Shown in pieces: positions 59,248-64,000 of a stretch of 64,000 nucleotides of DNA. The first letter of the stretch is position 1. Each line of letters opens with the position of its first letter. Origin of the DNA: Kondoa malvinella. Its lineage: Eukaryota; Basidiomycota; Agaricostilbomycetes; Agaricostilbales; Kondoaceae. The position numbers and the translations under genes were made by a program. Where the stretch lies: assembly GCA_039545315.1 (NCBI GenBank), contig BCIM01000002.1:2766331-2830330 (forward strand), written 5' to 3'. Below the pieces are notes generated by a model, which made no database searches, had not been told where the DNA came from, and was given only the letters and a program-made list of their open reading frames with translations.

Positions 59248-62214
59248 TTATATAAGCTTGTTCTCAAGTGACCGTGTCACCTTGAGCGCGACCATTTTCT
59301 GCACAGCTTGCGCCAACTCCATAGTCTCGTCTCTGCCCTTCTTGCCAATGTCGTCTCTGTTTCGCAAGTTGACCGAGCGCTGCTCCATTTCCGTGCTTCC
59401 GACAACCATAATGAAGTTGAACTACCGAGGGCTTTAATGAACGAGCCACTGAGGATAGACTTGTTCTTACCTGAGCCAGCTCAGCGTTTCGAATGCGCTT
59501 GTTCAGAGTAAAGTCCGATACATCTGCTTCGGCGTAAAGACCTTGATTCCAGAGCAGGTCGGCGACTTCTTGCGCATAGGCCTTGTGTGACGCTGCTACA
59601 GGTAGAACGACTACTTGACGAGGCGATAACCAGAATGGCCTATATCCCATGACGCTCAAACATGAGCGAAGTTTCAAAGCAAATCCTGATTACGCACCAT
59701 TTGCCGGCAAAGTGTTCGCAAAGCATGGAAACGAACCGCTGTTCGGCGCGAAAATTATCAGTAGCTGTCTGCTGGCTCTTTGCTGACACGAACCTCGACA
59801 GACCCTAGAATTGCTCGATGGATCATCACCGGCCTCTTTTTGGTGACAGTAGAGTCGTCAGAGGCGCCTTCTTGCGTTCTGTAGTTGAGCTCGAATCTTT
59901 CTGGCAAGTTGAAGTCGAGTTGGATGGTAGCGCATTGCTTTTCTCGTCTTGTAGCATCCATCAATGCAATGCTGTAGCACTTGTTAGCTGAACGGCACTC
60001 TTGACAGACATGAAGCTCACTCGATCTTGGGACCGTAGAAAGCACCGTCTCCCTCATTCACTCTCCATCCACCCGGTGCGAACTTTTCTAATGCCCTCCG
60101 CAATATCTGACTAGCTTTGAGCTTATGATTCCTATAATAGCGTCAAGACTCACATCTTCCGAGCGATCCCACAGTGCCTCGTCACCCATCTTGTTCTCCG
60201 GCCGCGTAGACAAGCCCAACTTGAACTCAAACCCAAAGACAGCATACACATTCGCCAAGAAATCAAAAGCAGCAGTGACTTCTTCCTCTACTTGATCGAT
60301 GGTGCAAAAGATGTGTGCATCGTCTTGCTGGAACCGCCGTACTCGAGATAGACCTGATAGCGCTCCGGATGCTTCGTTACGATGTAACACACCGAAATCT
60401 GCTAATCGGAGAGGTAGCTCTCTGTAACTTCTATCCCGCGAGTCGAAGATCAGACAATGACCAGGGCAATTCATCGGTTTGAGAGCGAACTGTACGGTCG
60501 TCGACATAAGCGATGCGACAGACGCAATGCTTAATCGATACGCACCTCTTCCTTATCGACATTCAGCACAAACATATCATCCTTGTAATGTTGCCAATGC
60601 TGTGACGTCTTCCACAGTTTCGAATTGTACATGTTGGGCGAAATGACTTCGCTGAACCCTCGTTTCCGATATTCAGACTTGACTAAATCCACCAAGGCAT
60701 TGTAGATCCTTGTTCCATGCGGTAACCAGAAACAAGAGCCTGGTGAAAGTTCGTGGAAGAAGAAGAGTTCTTGGTCTTTGCCTATCTTTCGGTGATCCCT
60801 TGCTGCCGCTTCTTCGAGGAATTTCTTGTATTCCGTCATTTGTTTGCTGTCTGGGAATGAGATACCGTAGACTCGTTGTAAAGTTTCGTTGTTTGCGTCG
60901 CCGAGGAAATAAGATGCGGAGTTCTGTACAGATGCACCCTTCAAATGAGATCAGAAATCCAATTGTCAAGTAGTGTTCGCACCTTTGTGATGGCCATAGA
61001 CTTTATCCGACCAGTGTGAGGAATGTGAGGACCGACACAGAGATCGATCATAGGTCCACAGCGGTAGACGGTGGTAGAAGTGCCATCGGGAATTTTAGTG
61101 TTGATCATGTGAAGCTTGAAGTGGTTGTACTATCAGCATCGAACTAAGGTTAGCACCAGTGATGCGAAATTTTATATCAACTGACCTCGAACATCTTGAG
61201 CAGATCTTCCTTTTTGACTACACATCGCTGGAAGACTTGCTTCTCTTTGACGATTGTTTTCGCTACTGTTTCTAGTGCTGGCCAGTCTCCATTGACGACT
61301 GGTCTGAGATGATTAGAGAGCATGTCAGGGTCGCTCTGGGTATACATGTTTGCCTCACTTGTTGTCCGGTAGAGCCATCTCGTAAAAGAAGCCTTCATCC
61401 GTTGGTGGACCAAGGCAGAGATGCGAACCATAATGCCGTTCGGTAGCTTCACCAAGTACGTGTGCTGAAGAATGCCAAAAGACCTTCTTGCCTATCAAGC
61501 AAGCCAATCAGCTGAAAGTCCGAAAGACTCAGGTAGACAGCGAGATGACCTTCTGGGTGATCAAAGTCGAGAAGTTCAAGAGTGCAAGAAGCTTCTAGTG
61601 GTCTTTCAAGATCCCATAGCCCTCCATCTACCTGTGAATGGTGACCAGATCAGACACAGACAGACGTGTGACTCAAATGCAATCCTCGCCTTTGCTATGA
61701 CAATCTTTTCTGGAAGACTTTTGCCTGAATATACAGCTTCAGCGTGTTGCCGTTTAGCCGTGTAACCTGACTGACTGATGCCTTTCGCTATATCCATAGG
61801 CGACGTTTCCCACGCTGTAGCATCCAAAGCTTTTCCATCAGGCAGAGTCACTTTGATCTCGCTTCGCGGTTGAGCAGCAACATAGTCATTGTATTCCTTG
61901 TATAGCTTGTCAAACAGGTCAATGCGATGCTGAACAAAGTCGGGCTGAGGCGATAATTCCAAGTTTGCCATTTGGCCAGCTAACGAAGCATCTTTGGGCT
62001 TCTTGTCCTTTTTCTCCTTTGCGGCTTTGGCAGGCTGAGGAGCTTTCGTAGCGGCATCACCTGCAAGGGCTGAAGGGACAGCGGGTGCAGACTGGGTTGC
62101 CGGATGCGAGCTCGTCCCAGCTGGATGTGGTGCTGCGCTCATTTTACGGATGTTTGGTATCAAAGGTGTCACGGATATACGATTCTTCAACAGCAAGCAG
62201 CTCCTTCTGAGCAT
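59248..62214 (-). CDS. THS1: Threonyl-tRNA synthetase, likely cytosolic and mitochondrial
   Basis: Class II synthetase. The order is a Lys/Ala-rich eukaryotic extension ([13 protein letters not shown]), the TGS domain ([20 protein letters not shown]), the editing domain ([20 protein letters not shown]...GFFYEM, with HxxxH), then the catalytic core: [40 protein letters not shown], motif 2 in [27 protein letters not shown], and motif 3 in [13 protein letters not shown]. The anticodon-binding domain follows ([20 protein letters not shown]...FNFIMVVG) and ends [10 protein letters not shown] at TAA 59248-59250. ATG 62214 gives a basic presequence ([24 protein letters not shown]) before a second ATG at 62142 (MSAAPHPAG), suggesting mitochondrial and cytosolic forms from one gene. 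Many short introns. Confidence 0.9.
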
Positions 62215-62343
62215 CAACCTTGGGAAAAAGAGTCCCTTCTCCAGTCTCGTGTCGGATAGTCCTAGCCGGAGTCATGCCGGTCACTTGAAGCAAGAGGCAG
62301 AAGAGAGACAAAGCATAGCGCTATGTACATGCTGTGGGCCTGA

Positions 62344-63383
62344 TCAATCCTTCCAAGGGTAATGTCTGTTTTCCTTCTCATGCAACTCTTCGATGAGCAC
62401 ACTGGTAAACTCTTGCATCGCTGAAAGCTGATTTCTCATTGACCTCTCCAGTTCAACATTGTCGCAGATACAAGCACCCAAGCCAGCGTCCATCGTGGAT
62501 AGCAGTTGCTGAAATGGCCGAAGGAGTTCGAGTAGAGTGCCTTGCTTCTTTCCCTCGGTGTACGGGGTCAATGCTCTTTGATGGACAACGACACACGCGT
62601 TTTGCAACTTGCCAAGATCCAATGCCAGTGCGATCGGATTGTCGACACTTTGAGAGTCGGCAACGAGCTTCTTTGCGCCGTTGAGCAGTTTTGCAGTCGA
62701 GGCGGATTCGGCAGCTTCACCAGACCTGGCAGCTGATCGAGTCGCTTCGTCTATGACATAATGTGTTACGCGTCCAACACCAAGAATTATCTGCAATGAA
62801 AGCAGTCAGCTATCGCCCTGACCAGACAGAAACAGCTTACATCCTCTACGAGCGCTCTAAGGGTCTCCGTCTCCATCGAAAGATCCAACGCAGCGTAGTT
62901 GCTCTTGAACTGAAATTAAGTCAGATGCAGCAAGCAAAAGGACAAGCCGACGCTAACCTCATTCGCGCGTTCTTCAAAAGCACGAATCACCTCAAAGAAT
63001 GTTGCAAGATGCCCAGAAAAGGCTCTGCTGATGCTCCGCCTCTCTTCATAACTCTTTTCGACCTTTGAGAGTGATCGATCATCGGTTCCAAGGAGGGCTT
63101 GATAGCGCTGGCATACGCTCTCTAGAGCATTCAGGACAGGTCCAACCTGAACATACCTTAGTGGGATACTATCATAGGGATCGATACCTACCGTTGCGAT
63201 ATCGTCATACTGTGTAAGTCGGACTTGATTCCATAAAAGTCGAGCCAAGCTGCTGTCTCCATTGGCTTCAAGGTATTCGGCTGGTGTTGCTTCGAAGAAA
63301 GGTTCGTCGGGTCCAGCCTGCAACGGACCATAAGCAACATGCACTGGACGTTTACGCTTGGCGAATTGCATGACCTGTAACAT
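62344..63383 (-). CDS. Hypothetical helical protein
   Basis: Not recognised. A frame from ATG 63383 (MLQVMQFAKRKRPVHVAYGP) runs through LSKVEKSYEERRSISRAFSG and AFEERANEF. After short introns it continues as QEQLRCV...RALVEDII and LGVGRVTHYVIDEATRSAAR to the end HEKENRHYPWKD at 62344. The product is predominantly alpha-helical, soluble, about 320 residues, with few Cys. A short in-phase-looking leader further upstream (MSYHRTSDHDLVQKQLQQ, ATG near 63474) precedes a donor gtaggt, but the phase does not fit, so the start may be elsewhere. The gene runs in the same direction as ThrRS, 130 bp apart. Confidence 0.55.
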
Positions 63384-64000
63384 CAGAAGCTCGGACTCAA
63401 CAAGAGAATGGAAGATAACCTACTGCTGGAGTTGCTTTTGGACCAGGTCGTGGTCTGAGGTGCGGTGGTAGCTCATTTGACTACGCAAACAAACGAGTCA
63501 GTGACAAAGAATCGACGCAACCTGTAATCCGCGCTACCTCAGATGATTGCTTGAGGCAACCAGCAGCAGGATTGCTGTAGCCAGGAACGGATTGCATGGA
63601 AGACAACAGCGAAAGAATAGGTACTGGTCGAGGCAGAGGTAGAAAGAATATCTCGCTTATGACGAAGAAGAGGCGATGTCGGTCATGGGTCTTATTACCT
63701 TGGCATTAAGCTCTTCAGAGACCTGGGGAGCAAGCAAGCACAAGTACATTCATGAACAGCAGACTTGGAAGGCAGGCAAGATCGCTTTGAGACGGAGGCT
63801 CGGAAATTCGTGTACCAAGCGACTAGAGGAGCCGGGCGTGTAATCGCCTCTCTTCAACGTCTAGTATGCTGCATGCGCAGAGCTGCTCAAAGTATACTTG
63901 GAGACATGGGCCGTTTATTCTTTGACTATTTGACCTTCGTCTCTTGCTTTGGACTGATCTCGCAACGCATCTTCTGCAGGCTAGAACGACAGCGGAACCG
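63384..64000. other. Right end of window, no gene seen
   Basis: Upstream region of the helical-protein gene. Apart from the short leader frame near 63420-63474, no open frame of interest was found. Confidence 0.4.

Overview
The window looks like nuclear DNA of a compact fungal genome, most probably a basidiomycete. Genes lie on both strands 30-700 bp apart. Nearly every gene is cut by short GT-AG introns of about 40-60 nt with CTRAY-like branch sites (gctgac, gctaat). The gene families fit: a FunK1-type kinase, a glyoxal-oxidase-like copper radical oxidase, cutinase-like hydrolases, a Zn2Cys6 regulator and an Aim25 scramblase. A dense, short-intron relative of Pucciniomycotina yeasts would fit, but the species is inference. 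No rRNA, CRISPR array, virus, complete transposon or convincing tRNA was found. I re-spliced exons by eye, so internal boundaries are models; starts and stops are given to the base where I could place them.

Layout. 0.5-6.5 kb: a frameshifted coiled-coil gene, a secreted LPMO-like protein, a small unknown gene and a cutinase-like hydrolase. 6.6-11.4 kb: three F-box-type genes on the minus strand; two are paralogues, and one of these has an in-frame TAG. 11.6-24.5 kb: GPI1, a CHORD/CS co-chaperone, an MFS transporter, an unknown multi-exon gene, an EH-domain protein, a GPI-anchor-like Cys-rich surface protein and an SDR. 25-33.7 kb: a glycosylated secreted protein, cysteinyl-tRNA synthetase, a second cutinase, MED20 and a disordered protein. 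34-44.2 kb: a membrane protein, the TRAPP subunit TRS23, a glyoxal oxidase, a LEA-like stress protein and a soluble cytochrome P450. 44.8-49.1 kb: a Zn2Cys6 regulator and AIM25. 49.3-55.8 kb: two copies of a ~1.35 kb segment, each with its own promoter and a secreted protein carrying CKGKHC repeats, flanking a FunK1 kinase. 55.9-63.4 kb: MDP1 (with a GC-AG intron), an RBR E3 ligase, threonyl-tRNA synthetase and an unknown helical protein.

How they fit together. The window mixes housekeeping genes (GPI anchor synthesis, two tRNA synthetases, Mediator, TRAPP) with a secreted set suited to plant surfaces: two cutinases, an LPMO-like protein, a peroxide-producing oxidase and Cys-rich proteins. 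Both tRNA synthetases can start from an upstream ATG that adds a mitochondrial-type presequence. The least explained elements are the duplicated CKGKHC genes around the FunK1 kinase, the F-box array with its interrupted member, and the anchor-less P450 next to a zinc-cluster regulator.
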